Below, in pieces: positions 49,699 to 58,428 of a stretch of DNA of 64,000 bases. The position numbers and the translations under genes were made by a program. Under the pieces are notes generated by a model. That model had not been told where the DNA came from. It made no database searches and saw nothing but the letters and a program-made list of their open reading frames with translations. Origin of the DNA: Corynebacterium freiburgense (GTDB lineage: Bacteria > Actinomycetota > Actinomycetes > Mycobacteriales > Mycobacteriaceae); the NCBI RefSeq assembly GCF_030408815.1, contig NZ_CP047355.1, forward strand, positions 1,736,001 to 1,800,000, read 5' to 3'. Within the stretch, counting starts at the first letter, position 1. The number at the start of each line of letters is the position of its first letter.

Positions 49699-50864
49699 AT
49701 CGTGACCTTTGCAGAAATGACTCCAGATTTATCATGTTTAACAAAAGCAATGAGAAGAGCAATAAAAATCGCAATTGCTGCAATACCTGCCGCAAAGAAC
49801 CAACCTTGTCGGTGACAAAGCCAGCCTAGAAGACTGCCTCCAAAACTGCCAGCTAAAAGGCAGACTAGGAAATATACTGCAGATGCCGATCCTTTCAATT
49901 CGGGCTCGATAAACCCACTTAATCGGACCATCAACGCTGGCTGCGCAGCAAAAACACCAAGATAAAGAATCAACAACCCAGCTGTAGCTACCCAAACGTT
50001 ACTTGCAAACACAATCAAAATTGCCCCAATTACACAAACAATAAGACCGATGACTGAAACCTTTTTAGGCCCAATTTTGGGAACTAAAGTTCCTGCGAAT
50101 GGAGCTCCAACCAACGCAATTAGACCACTCAAACTAACTAATCCGATAGCTGTAGAATCAAGAAACATTGGCGGACCACTTAACCTAAGAGTCAGAATTG
50201 TAGTGATACCCAAATAGCCAACAAATAAAGCTCCCCCAATTGTCAAAAAACTCAAAACAGCAGGACGAACAACCATTCCCATGGCAGTACTATACGCACG
50301 AATAACGTTGCAATTTTTATGGTTCACCGCTGGAAGACCCAGACTACAAAAACCAGCAATAAGGATCATTATTGCAAATGTTCCATACGCCCATCGCCAA
50401 CCAATCTCACCCGTGATTAATGCTCCGATACTGCGACCGATGGTAATGCCTGCAACCGTAGCTGCTAAAATTATACCAAAATACCTTCCCGATTTTTCTG
50501 GTTCAGTTTTACCTGCCATCGCAAACATTGCTGAAGGCACACTAGCCGCGGCGATTCCAGTAGCAGCAATGCTCAAAATTAAGCCAACAAAACTATTAGA
50601 AATAGCACTAAGCGTACCAAATATCGCAGTCGCAAAAGCTCCAACTGAACCCAACATACGGGCCGAAAATACATCAGACAAAGGGCCAAACACGAAGAAT
50701 GCCAATGCGTAGCTGATTGCCGAAACCGTAAAAGTATCTCTAGCTCGCACCGCCGAAATCCCAAAATCGTCTGCAAACGTTGTAAAGATTGCTTGTGGTA
50801 TATAAACAATTGCCACTGACATAGCCGTGGCAAAAATTGCCACAAGAGCGTACAACGGCCTCAT
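49695..50864 (-). CDS. MFS transporter, probable exporter of the pathway product
   Basis: A 389-residue membrane protein with about 12 helices and the two-half plan of the major facilitator superfamily. It begins LYALVAIFATAMSVAIVYIP and has FVFGPLSDVFSARMLG, which contains the loop 2-3 motif of drug/metabolite exporters (G-P-L-S-D). The start overlaps the SDR stop in ATGA. Its place inside a biosynthetic operon suggests export of, or self-protection against, the product. Confidence 0.88.
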   Translation of the reverse strand: MRPLYALVAIFATAMSVAIVYIPQAIFTTFADDFGISAVRARDTFTVSAISYALAFFVFGPLSDVFSARMLGSVGAFATAIFGTLSAISNSFVGLILSIAATGIAAASVPSAMFAMAGKTEPEKSGRYFGIILAATVAGITIGRSIGALITGEIGWRWAYGTFAIMILIAGFCSLGLPAVNHKNCNVIRAYSTAMGMVVRPAVLSFLTIGGALFVGYLGITTILTLRLSGPPMFLDSTAIGLVSLSGLIALVGAPFAGTLVPKIGPKKVSVIGLIVCVIGAILIVFASNVWVATAGLLILYLGVFAAQPALMVRLSGFIEPELKGSASAVYFLVCLLAGSFGGSLLGWLCHRQGWFFAAGIAAIAIFIALLIAFVKHDKSGVISAKVTI

Positions 50865-51643
50865 ACCAAGCCTGCTGACATTCCACCATCAACAACAAAG
50901 GAACTACCAGTCACATGTGATGCCGCTTCTGAAGACAAAAAATATACCATGTTCGACACATCAGCCGGACTGACAAGTCGGCCTAAAGGTATGTTTTTAA
51001 TGGTGTTTTGGTTTATATCTTCAGCACGTGAACCGGCAACCTCAGCCAACTCTTCGCAAGTTTCCCACCAACGATCAGTCGCCACAGGTCCAGGATCAAC
51101 AACGTTCACGCGAACTCCATCAACCGCAAATTCTTTGGCTGTTGCTTTTACAATCGCACCCAACGCAGCATTCAGCACACTTCCAATCGGAAATAACGGT
51201 GAAGGTTCCGCGCGAAAGAGACCAGCAATCAAGGTAATTGATCCGCATCCTAAAACCCGCATTGAAGGACCAAAAGCACGAATCAAACGAACGGCACCAA
51301 GAACCTTCCCTTCAATGGCGCTCCTCCATTCTTCGTCAGTAGAATCAATAATTGTTCGTACCGGGTGATCGCCTGCGGCATGCACAATCGCACGAGGAGC
51401 ACCATAATGTGAAAGAATCTCAGCAGCCGCAGCATCTACTGCGAATGGATTATTGATATCAACCTCTACAGTTTCAATCTCAACGTTAGAGCGATTGTCT
51501 TTTTGCAAGCTAACCGCAAGATCATTTAACTTATCCTTTTGCCGGCCCAACAAGATAACAGATTGACCTTCAATTACAAATTTTTGAGCAATACTGCTGC
51601 CAATTCCACCGGTAGCGCCGGAAATGATTACTGGTTCTTTCAT
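50861..51643 (-). CDS. Short-chain dehydrogenase/reductase family protein with altered active site
   Basis: A 260-residue Rossmann protein. The cofactor loop is ISGATGGIGSSIAQ, and the C-terminal VTGSSFVVDGGMS is classical for the family. The catalytic YxxxK is missing: where it should be the sequence reads IGSVLNAAL, giving Gly and Asn in the key positions, and the preceding Ser position is Ala/Gly-rich (TLIAGLF). It may be a lyase, a binding protein or a reductase with other residues. It overlaps the MFS gene in ATGA and lies 4 bp after the 206-residue protein gene. Confidence 0.85.
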   Translation of the reverse strand: MKEPVIISGATGGIGSSIAQKFVIEGQSVILLGRQKDKLNDLAVSLQKDNRSNVEIETVEVDINNPFAVDAAAAEILSHYGAPRAIVHAAGDHPVRTIIDSTDEEWRSAIEGKVLGAVRLIRAFGPSMRVLGCGSITLIAGLFRAEPSPLFPIGSVLNAALGAIVKATAKEFAVDGVRVNVVDPGPVATDRWWETCEELAEVAGSRAEDINQNTIKNIPLGRLVSPADVSNMVYFLSSEAASHVTGSSFVVDGGMSAGLV

Positions 51644-51647
51644 GTCT

Positions 51648-52268
51648 CTAATCTTCTTTCACTCGGGTATAAATACGAGTAGCTAATCCCTGATTTCCTC
51701 CTGTGATGTAATTATCACCTGCAGCCTGAACAATCTTTCGATAGCGGTCAGACGTAAAAACTTTAGTGTATTCATCGATCTCACAATCAAATCCTGACAA
51801 AAAAAGAACGCCAGGGCGAGTGGAAAATACCGTATGATAGGCAGAAAAAGTTGTGATTTGTGGAGATTCTCGCACTACATCAAAGATGGTTTTTTCACGC
51901 CATTTCAAATACGCTTGATATTTTCGTGGAAGCACCTCAACATACCGAAGCTCAAGATGAGCGGATTCAGGAAGAGGAATATTGGTTGGTTTAGGCTCCT
52001 CGACAAGCGTTAAAATTTCTCGACGGAAATCACCCGCAGCATAAGGAGCCAAAACGTCCCAAAGATGTTTCGTCGCATCGACAGATTCCTCAAGATTCGA
52101 CCAACCATCATGAGCACGGATTTCAAGTAATGTTTCTTTATCATTGCTAGCGAAAAGTGCTACACTCGAAGAAGACTTCGAAATAATACCGAACCAAGCA
52201 ATCTTCGCATTTTCAAACTGCTCCGAAATTATCGGAAGCTCATTAATTTGAATTATACTCGCGGACAT
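51648..52268 (-). CDS. Unrecognised 206-residue protein, possibly dimeric alpha-beta barrel
   Basis: No firm family. The C-terminal half, with LELRYVEVLPRKYQAYLKWR, SPQITTFSAYHTVFSTRPG and a closing TRIYTRVKED, resembles the ferredoxin-like barrel of NIPSNAP or antibiotic biosynthesis monooxygenase proteins. The N-terminal half may be a second, diverged copy of the fold (IAWFGIISKS...). Soluble, no signal. It lies between the HAD phosphatase and SDR genes with short gaps. Confidence 0.75.
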   Translation of the reverse strand: MSASIIQINELPIISEQFENAKIAWFGIISKSSSSVALFASNDKETLLEIRAHDGWSNLEESVDATKHLWDVLAPYAAGDFRREILTLVEEPKPTNIPLPESAHLELRYVEVLPRKYQAYLKWREKTIFDVVRESPQITTFSAYHTVFSTRPGVLFLSGFDCEIDEYTKVFTSDRYRKIVQAAGDNYITGGNQGLATRIYTRVKED

Positions 52269-52304
52269 CTACAACCCTTTCGGTGTTAAAAATAGACTTT
52301 TATC

Positions 52305-52973
52305 TCAACCAAGAACTACTGGTAAATGACGCCAACCCTCATATGCGGCAAGTTTAAGCATCTCAGGAGAATTACCTACAACCACCCCTTCTCCAGCTAT
52401 CCGTAACAACGGAGCATCACTTATATGATCTCCATAAGCACAGACACATCGTGTATCTAATTTGAGATATTGAATGAGATCTTGCGCGGCTTCAGCCTTC
52501 GCTATTCCAATCATTGGCCTTTCAATTTCACCTGTATATGTATCTCCACTGATAGACGGTACCGTTCCGAAAATGTATCTAGCACCAACATATTCTGCAA
52601 TTGGAGTAAGACAAGCATCAAATGAACCAGACACGAGTGCAATAACGCAGTTGTTGGATTTGAGCCGAAAAAGCTCTCGCAAAACCGGTTTATGAAACAA
52701 AGTTCCATTGGAAAACTGTTCATTAAACCATTCTCGACCTTGGTCAACCATCCAGGTTCGACTTTGCCCTGCGAAACCTCGGTAGTAAGTCTCATTTACG
52801 AACTCCCTGGAGGCCCCCTCAGATGCGAGTCTTTGAAAACGATTAACTGCCCAATGTCTATCTTTTTCTGACCAGCCTTGACGGGCTAAAACCAAATCCA
52901 AAAATGAAAACATACTTTTCACTTGAATTAGGGTTTCGTCAACATCAAACAAGGCCAGACGAGGATTAGACAA
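52305..52973 (-). CDS. HAD-IB family phosphatase of the island operon
   Basis: A 222-residue HAD hydrolase. Motif I is LFDVDETLIQ (catalytic DxD), motif II is ALVSGSF, and motif IV is YGDHISDAPLL; an IAKAEAAQDLI segment supplies the Lys. The layout matches the SerB-like subclass IB. In Streptomyces, AfsA-family genes can be paired with HAD phosphatases that remove phosphate from a butenolide or furan intermediate (MmfL/MmfP). The gene overlaps the AfsA-type gene by 8 bp, which supports such a pairing. Confidence 0.87.
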   Translation of the reverse strand: MSNPRLALFDVDETLIQVKSMFSFLDLVLARQGWSEKDRHWAVNRFQRLASEGASREFVNETYYRGFAGQSRTWMVDQGREWFNEQFSNGTLFHKPVLRELFRLKSNNCVIALVSGSFDACLTPIAEYVGARYIFGTVPSISGDTYTGEIERPMIGIAKAEAAQDLIQYLKLDTRCVCAYGDHISDAPLLRIAGEGVVVGNSPEMLKLAAYEGWRHLPVVLG

Positions 52974-53724
52974 GTGTAGCCTCCATTACTTTTTTATTAG
53001 AAAACTCATATAATGCTTTTACCGCTTTTCGATTCTCTATTTCAAAAATACGATCCGAAGAAAACACCGTATATGTCACTTCAGTTCGGCTCACAGTCGC
53101 CCCATTTTGTTCAATTTCAACAATAGCTGCAAAACCAATGGAACCACTTCGAGAACTATCGGGTTCATTGGTTACAAACCTGAGGGTAGCTGGAAGCGGA
53201 AAAAGAAACGACAAATACTGAGTATTCATACTTTCTATGACAAAGTAGGGATTTTGAAGGCTATCGATCAGTTGCAAGCATGTTGTTGACGCCAAAAACA
53301 TTTGCCGAGCGGCCTCAATGGCAATGATCCCTTGAACATGCTGACCAGTCTGATGATCCAACAGTAACTCATTATCATTGTCTATCCTCAAGTCAGCAAT
53401 AGCCGTAAACTTTTCTGGAGTGCGCAGATTAGCAACAAGCACATTCTGAGCCCGGTGCTTATGGCTAGCACTTCGAGAAGCAAGCACCATATCGGAAGAA
53501 ATGACACGCGGCTTTGAAGCTAATATGTTTTTACTGATTGCAACATTTAAAGCTACCAAATCAAATTCGCCAATACCTTGCCCAATTACGATACATTCTG
53601 GCAACGTTTCTGGATAATTCTCCACCACCTTTAAAATCTGAGACACAGTTTGCACACCACCCTGCCGAGCAAGACCTTCAAACCTATCGCCTACAACCGT
53701 GACAACGCTAGTTGAATTCTGCAT
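52966..53724 (-). CDS. AfsA-type hotdog-domain protein
   Basis: A 252-residue protein whose middle matches the A-factor biosynthesis hotdog domain: HKHRAQNVLVANLR followed by LLDHQTGQHVQGIIAIEAAR. The DH...H...EAARQ string is the hallmark of AfsA/ScbA proteins, which join a beta-ketoacyl chain to dihydroxyacetone phosphate. The first 90 residues look unlike the first AfsA hotdog repeat, so the protein may have one canonical domain rather than two. First gene of the operon, with GGAAGG ahead of its ATG. Condensation of an acyl chain with a C3 phosphate is a proposal. Confidence 0.82.
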   Translation of the reverse strand: MQNSTSVVTVVGDRFEGLARQGGVQTVSQILKVVENYPETLPECIVIGQGIGEFDLVALNVAISKNILASKPRVISSDMVLASRSASHKHRAQNVLVANLRTPEKFTAIADLRIDNDNELLLDHQTGQHVQGIIAIEAARQMFLASTTCLQLIDSLQNPYFVIESMNTQYLSFLFPLPATLRFVTNEPDSSRSGSIGFAAIVEIEQNGATVSRTEVTYTVFSSDRIFEIENRKAVKALYEFSNKKVMEATLV

Positions 53725-53817
53725 TTCTAGAATCCTTCCGTTTGAGGGTGTAGCAATATGGCCACTTTTTAATCATCATATTTTGAAAAAATACTCTTTT
53801 ATTCATAGATAATTACT

Positions 53818-53843
53818 TACGCATTTTTTAACAAAAATACGTA
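53818..53843. promoter_or_regulatory. 26-bp near-palindrome upstream of the AfsA-type operon
   Basis: TACGCATTTTT and AAAAATACGTA face each other across four bases; ten of eleven positions pair. It lies 94 bp upstream of the operon start. On the minus strand it contains TTGTTA, which is 17 bases before TATCTA, so it may overlap a -35 element. A repressor site is plausible. Confidence 0.55.
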
Positions 53844-54767
53844 GCCATACAACATACACCAGAAAAACTACCCTCGGGAAAAGGGAATCGCACCATCAAA
53901 GACTTTCGTCACCACAAAAAGCATATGATGAGCTGCGCATTTAGCGCATGGAATGACACGATACCGTTATTTTCGTTTTTATACAAGAGGCGAACAAGAT
54001 CTAATTGGGGCTCTCGTGCTATATATATTTAAACAGATGTTTTAAACTGACGGTTCTATAGAGAACAATATTTCAACAAATAACCGGACTGCAAAGCATC
54101 AAATTCCAAGGAACAACTAAAGCATTCTGGCGTCAACTTTGCACATCTGATCACTAGTTTTGCTACAAAGTATTTCTCCATACCTTGCATCTCCAAAAAC
54201 CCCAACTGGGCATCCCTGCTTACACCCACAAAGTGAGTCTCCACACCAAAGAACTCAAACATTTCATCGATATTTTTAAATTACTCTACTGATACAGATT
54301 CGTCGTCGAATGATCACAACCACCACGCTTCATCCGAGACCAGACAGGGCAGAATATTCCTCTCTCCGTAAAAGTGATACCAAAACCTCTACCACCTTGA
54401 CCTTATAGAAAGCATCAACGATACATACAAATTTAGCCACTCCTTCCATATTGATGGCGCTCAAACAAGCAATTTCAATACATAACCTGGAAGTAGGTTC
54501 ACCAGTAGATATCCTTCGGTCCGCCTAGCAGCCAAATCTATACCATTCATACAGTCGAAGAAAAGTACCAACCATTGAAAATTACAACCAACACAATGCA
54601 CATGGACCAGCAAAGTTTGACAGCACAACAACTGCTAGCCACGTATCCGCAAATCTAAATACCCCATGTATCACCCCCTCATGCTTTGCCTTCCACCCAT
54701 CGAATCCATTTTGACGACTCCGACGGCAGCATTTGATAAATTTGCTAGACCTTCAAAGCCAAACAAT
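53844..54767. other. 924-bp gene-poor region inside the island
   Basis: No gene could be supported. A 68-residue open frame at 54056-54262 (minus) resembles nothing known to me. The stretch lies between the operon promoter and the group II intron remnant and is probably decayed DNA. Confidence 0.5.
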
Positions 54768-55838
54768 CAAGTAATGGCGGGGTTTCTGCGCCCCCTCACG
54801 CACCGTACTTGGACGTACTTGGAGTTCATTGGACCTGTTGATTTAGAGCGGCTTGACACTCATGGTAGGTTCTCCTGATTTCGATGAAAGATTTCAGGCT
54901 TTGTCGTGCCCAGTATTTGTTCCTAAGTGCGTCGTTGATTACTGGGTATCCGGTAACCCGCCAGTACGTTTACCAATGTTGCCTCACCAGTGAGCCTAAT
55001 GCCAATTCATTTCGTGAGCGGTAACTTTCCACACTCACGTGTGCGGTTATTTCCGCTGTTCCCAAAGGATATAGCACAACCTTCAACGAGTTTGTTCCAG
55101 AAGCCGAGTCAAGAATTGTTTCATATCAACAAAGCTGGAAATAGCCTAACCAACCCGTCATATACCGGTTGATCCAACCAATTCTGACCTCTATCGATAT
55201 AGTCCACTGACATACAGTTAATAAACGCAATTGAGCTTTCTCTCACTTGATCGGCCGTGGGGCTAACCGCAAGGCATAACCCTACGTTCTTTGGGTAATC
55301 AAACGCGTACCCTACCAACTCGGCCTTCCATGCATGGCGAGTTGAGGATTTCTCCTGGTTCACCGCGAGTTTCAACTTACCTTCGAAAACTTCGTACCCA
55401 AAAGCCCAGCTGGCGTACTAGGACCTGACAAATACCAGAATGCAATAACGTATCGGACAAACCGCGTCTGTTTAGCCCACATCCACTGTCAAAGGCACCC
55501 AACATAATATTGCTCTCAGTAACTGCCAGCACGTAACTACTCTCATTAGCTTTAACACGCTCTCATCCCTGCCCATTCGCGCCACCCGAACCTTCAACAT
55601 ACTGGTAATTGACCGTATCGAAATACTTCATCGACAAATCAACCTCAACAACCCATGCAAGCCCTGATTCACCTGAGTCCGTACGCTCTTGGCGCCTGTC
55701 ATGAGCGCTTTTATTCGGACAAAACCTTAATACGCCACCAACACGAAACCGATATAGAAGATCAGGATCAATACTTCCGCAATCGCCTACTGGATCACCC
55801 GATCCAGCACACCCAGGCTAGATGTCACATACGGGTGC
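54768..55838 (-). pseudogene. Decayed group II intron with reverse transcriptase/maturase
   Basis: On the minus strand the pieces of a group II intron protein appear in order but with stops and frameshifts: VLDRVIQ...AIAEVLILIF (RT start, near 55790), SMKYFDTVNYQY (near 55630), KLAVNQEKSSTRHAWKAELV (RT7, near 55350) and TYWRVTGYPVINDALRNKYW (maturase region, near 54940). After the coding part, GTGCGTGAGGGGGCGC and AACCCCGCC followed by TACTTG resemble domain V and the intron 3' end. The 5' half of the intron is missing, cut off at the CPBP fragment. Confidence 0.85.
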
Positions 55839-56038
55839 AATACCATCATCGTAGCAACCCTATTTCTACTTCCGCATCTGTTGTTATTGCAGGTTGATAT
55901 TGGTTTTTGGAAGTTATTACCACTGCAATGGGTCGGCGGAATAGTCTTCGGAGCATTGAGGTATAAAACCGGTGGCATTACCGCACCAGTCTTAGCGCAC
56001 AGTGCGGTAAACCTTGCACAAATCATGCTCATATAAAA
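55839..56038 (+). repeat. Island-flanking 200-bp direct repeat, right copy (CPBP 3' fragment)
   Basis: The last 65 or so codons of the CPBP gene at 44689, including the stop, without a start or the Glu motif. It can have no function as a protease. It stands where the intact gene would have stood before the island arrived, just left of the rpsO terminator. Confidence 0.95.
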
Positions 56039-56074
56039 AAGACGTGCAACCAGCAATACTGCCAGATGCACGTT
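56035..56074. terminator. rpsO terminator
   Basis: Arms ACGTGCA/TGCACGT, followed on the minus strand by CTTTTTT. It lies 35 bp past the rpsO stop. The left rpsO remnant at 45231 has lost this hairpin. Confidence 0.82.
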
Positions 56075-56108
56075 TGCCCTATAGGCTCAAATAAAATGTC
56101 ACTAGATC

Positions 56109-56378
56109 CTAGCGGCGGAGACCCAAACGGCCAATCAGATCACGGTAGCGATCAACATTGTTTTCAGCCAGGTACTTGAGCAGCCCCTTGCGGCGGCCAA
56201 CCAGCAGCAACAGACCACGACGCGAATGGTGATCGTGCTTATGAGTCTTTAGGTGCTCGGTGAGCTGGCGGATACGGGTGGTCAGCAGCGCAATTTGCGC
56301 TTCTGGCGAACCTGTATCAGTTTCGTGAAGGCCATACTCTGCGAGAATGCTCTGCTTTTGTTCAGTGGTGAGTGCCAC
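56109..56378 (-). CDS. rpsO: 30S ribosomal protein S15
   Basis: An 89-residue ribosomal protein of normal length that binds 16S rRNA early in 30S assembly. It starts at GTG ([16 protein letters not shown]) with TAGGAG upstream, and has [19 protein letters not shown] and the ending GRLGLRR. In relatives pnp follows it closely; here it is cut off from pnp by the accessory region. A decayed foreign copy of its 3' end marks the other edge of the island. Confidence 0.98.
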   Translation of the reverse strand: MALTTEQKQSILAEYGLHETDTGSPEAQIALLTTRIRQLTEHLKTHKHDHHSRRGLLLLVGRRKGLLKYLAENNVDRYRDLIGRLGLRR

Positions 56379-56500
56379 GGGGATTTCTCCTACTACATAT
56401 TTCAGTCCACATAAACGTGCCGCATGTTTGTGCGGGGTGCAACTGCTGTGGACCGCAGTCGCTAAGCCTCGGCAACAGTAACATAGTGCCCAGGGATTTT

Positions 56501-57484
56501 TCAAAGTATGGAATGTGTAGGTTCCGCTGCGAGGATTTCACGGGCACGTTGAACATCTTTTGACATCGCTTCTAATAGCTCATCCACGCTATGAAACTTC
56601 ACCATTCCGCGAATCCTTTCGACGAACTCAACCGCACAGAACCGGTCATAAAGATCAGCTTCTTGGTCGAGCACAAAGGCCTCCACACTGCGGCGCTCAT
56701 CCCCAAATGTTGGATTGGTCCCTACGGATACTGCGGTCATATACCGCTGATGGGGGCGCATATCGCCGTCAACCGGGGCGTCGTCAAGAATGGTAAACCA
56801 ACCGCAATACACACCATCGGCAGGCAGGGCAACACTGTCTGGGAAATATAGATTTGCGGTTGGATAGCCAAGTTCACGACCGCCACGCCCGGCACCCCGA
56901 CAAATATGACCAGCCACCGAGTAATTTCGCCCTAAAGCCCAGTTCGCACGGCGAATATCGCCATCGTTGAGTAAGCCCCGAATCACCGTCGAGCTTAATG
57001 TAGTGCCGTCTTCAGCAACCAGCGGCAAAACCTCTACTGCTACCCCATATCGTTTCCCTAATTCGCGCAATGTTTCGGTATTACCAGATGCCCGATGCCC
57101 AAACGTGAAGTTATCGCCAACAACAACTGCTGCTGCATGAAGTTGGTTTTGCAGCACTCCTGTAAAGAACTCTTCTGGGGATTGGCTAGCAAGTTCAGGA
57201 GTAAATCGGATAGCGAGCATATGGTCAACACCAAGGTCTTCTGCAAGGTCAGCACGATCTGCTAGGTTCCCCAACATCGGTGGCATACGGTCTGGGCACA
57301 ATACTGCCAGTGGGTGCGGGTCAAACGTCATAACCACACACGGTGCCCCTAGTGCATCCGCCATTGCGCGTGCTTGCGTAATAAGAGTTCGATGCCCGCG
57401 ATGCACACCGTCGAACACACCTATGGTCACCACACTCCGGCCAAGGTCGGCCGGCACTTCTTCTAAACCGTGCCAGATATCCAC
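56501..57484 (-). CDS. ribF: Bifunctional riboflavin kinase / FAD synthetase
   Basis: A 327-residue enzyme making FMN and then FAD. The N-terminal adenylyltransferase domain has [14 protein letters not shown]. The C-terminal kinase domain has [15 protein letters not shown]. It is divergent from truB and upstream of rpsO on the same strand, the usual order. Confidence 0.96.
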   Translation of the reverse strand: MDIWHGLEEVPADLGRSVVTIGVFDGVHRGHRTLITQARAMADALGAPCVVMTFDPHPLAVLCPDRMPPMLGNLADRADLAEDLGVDHMLAIRFTPELASQSPEEFFTGVLQNQLHAAAVVVGDNFTFGHRASGNTETLRELGKRYGVAVEVLPLVAEDGTTLSSTVIRGLLNDGDIRRANWALGRNYSVAGHICRGAGRGGRELGYPTANLYFPDSVALPADGVYCGWFTILDDAPVDGDMRPHQRYMTAVSVGTNPTFGDERRSVEAFVLDQEADLYDRFCAVEFVERIRGMVKFHSVDELLEAMSKDVQRAREILAAEPTHSIL

Positions 57485-57515
57485 TCACTAAACACTACGT
57501 CATAGACTTGTGCGC

Positions 57516-58409
57516 ATGAACGACCCCCTCTCTTCTTCTGGCATTGTCATTGTGGATAAGCCCGCCGGCATGACATCCCACGATATTGTTGCTCGGCTGC
57601 GGCGGATATTTTCCACCCGTCGTGTGGGCCATGCGGGCACGCTCGATCCAATGGCTACCGGGGTATTAGTTGTGGGGATTGAACGGGGCACAAAGTTCCT
57701 CGCACATATGGTTGCTGAAACCAAAACCTACCGCGCAACAATTCGACTAGGTATGTCCACAAGTACCGATGATGCTGAAGGCGAAACGCTGACCCAAACT
57801 TCCGCGATTTCGCTTACCGACGCCGCGATCGACGCTGAAATACAAAAGCTCACCGGCAATATTATGCAACGCCCCAGCGCTGTAAGCGCCATTAAAATTG
57901 CTGGCAAACGCGCATATGAACGTGTTCGAGCCGGCGAAAAAGTGGATATTCCCGCACGCCCGGTAACAGTTCACCGATTCGATGTATTAGGCCGCAAACG
58001 TTCCGGGGACTTTTATGATCTAGATGTAGAAATCCACTGCTCATCTGGAACATACATTCGGTCATTGGCCCGAGATCTGGGTGCTGTATTAGGCGTTGGC
58101 GGTCACCTTATATCACTACGCCGTACTGCAGTAGGCCCATTCACCCTCGAACATGCGCAAAGCCTGGAAGCTTTACAGGATCATCCGAAAATGTCCTTAA
58201 CACTCGATGCAGCATTACAAACCACCCATCCCGTACTACCTATTACCGAAGAAGAAGGTCGTAACCTTGCAATGGGTAAATGGCTTGAACCAAAGGGAAT
58301 ACGCGGCATCCATGCCGCTATAACCCCCGACGGCAAAGCAATCGCCCTAGTCAAAGAACAAGGAAAACGGCTTTCAACTGTCTTTGTGGCACGGCCCTCA
58401 ACACTGTAA
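57516..58409 (+). CDS. truB: tRNA pseudouridine(55) synthase
   Basis: A 297-residue enzyme that makes pseudouridine in the T loop of tRNAs. The catalytic Asp is in VGHAGTLDPMATGVL. The family start, GIVIVDKPAGMTSHDIV, is present. The ATG at 57516 is chosen over a GTG two codons earlier. A C-terminal extension with a PUA-like part follows residue 210. Confidence 0.96.
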   Translation: MNDPLSSSGIVIVDKPAGMTSHDIVARLRRIFSTRRVGHAGTLDPMATGVLVVGIERGTKFLAHMVAETKTYRATIRLGMSTSTDDAEGETLTQTSAISLTDAAIDAEIQKLTGNIMQRPSAVSAIKIAGKRAYERVRAGEKVDIPARPVTVHRFDVLGRKRSGDFYDLDVEIHCSSGTYIRSLARDLGAVLGVGGHLISLRRTAVGPFTLEHAQSLEALQDHPKMSLTLDAALQTTHPVLPITEEEGRNLAMGKWLEPKGIRGIHAAITPDGKAIALVKEQGKRLSTVFVARPSTL

Positions 58410-58428
58410 AGCCCCGTGCTGGATAGTA

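Noticed and set aside
46734..53724. Aromatic catabolism (protocatechuate-type) operon, suggested by CMD-like and 4-OT-like genes
   Set aside because: No ring-cleavage dioxygenase or muconate enzyme is present, while AfsA-type, HAD and KAS III-like genes point to synthesis.
54056..54262. 68-residue minus-strand open frame
   Set aside because: No family resemblance, no ribosome site and decayed surroundings.
55655..55897. 80-residue plus-strand open frame at the right island junction
   Set aside because: It is antisense to the group II reverse transcriptase remnant and then runs out of frame into the CPBP fragment.
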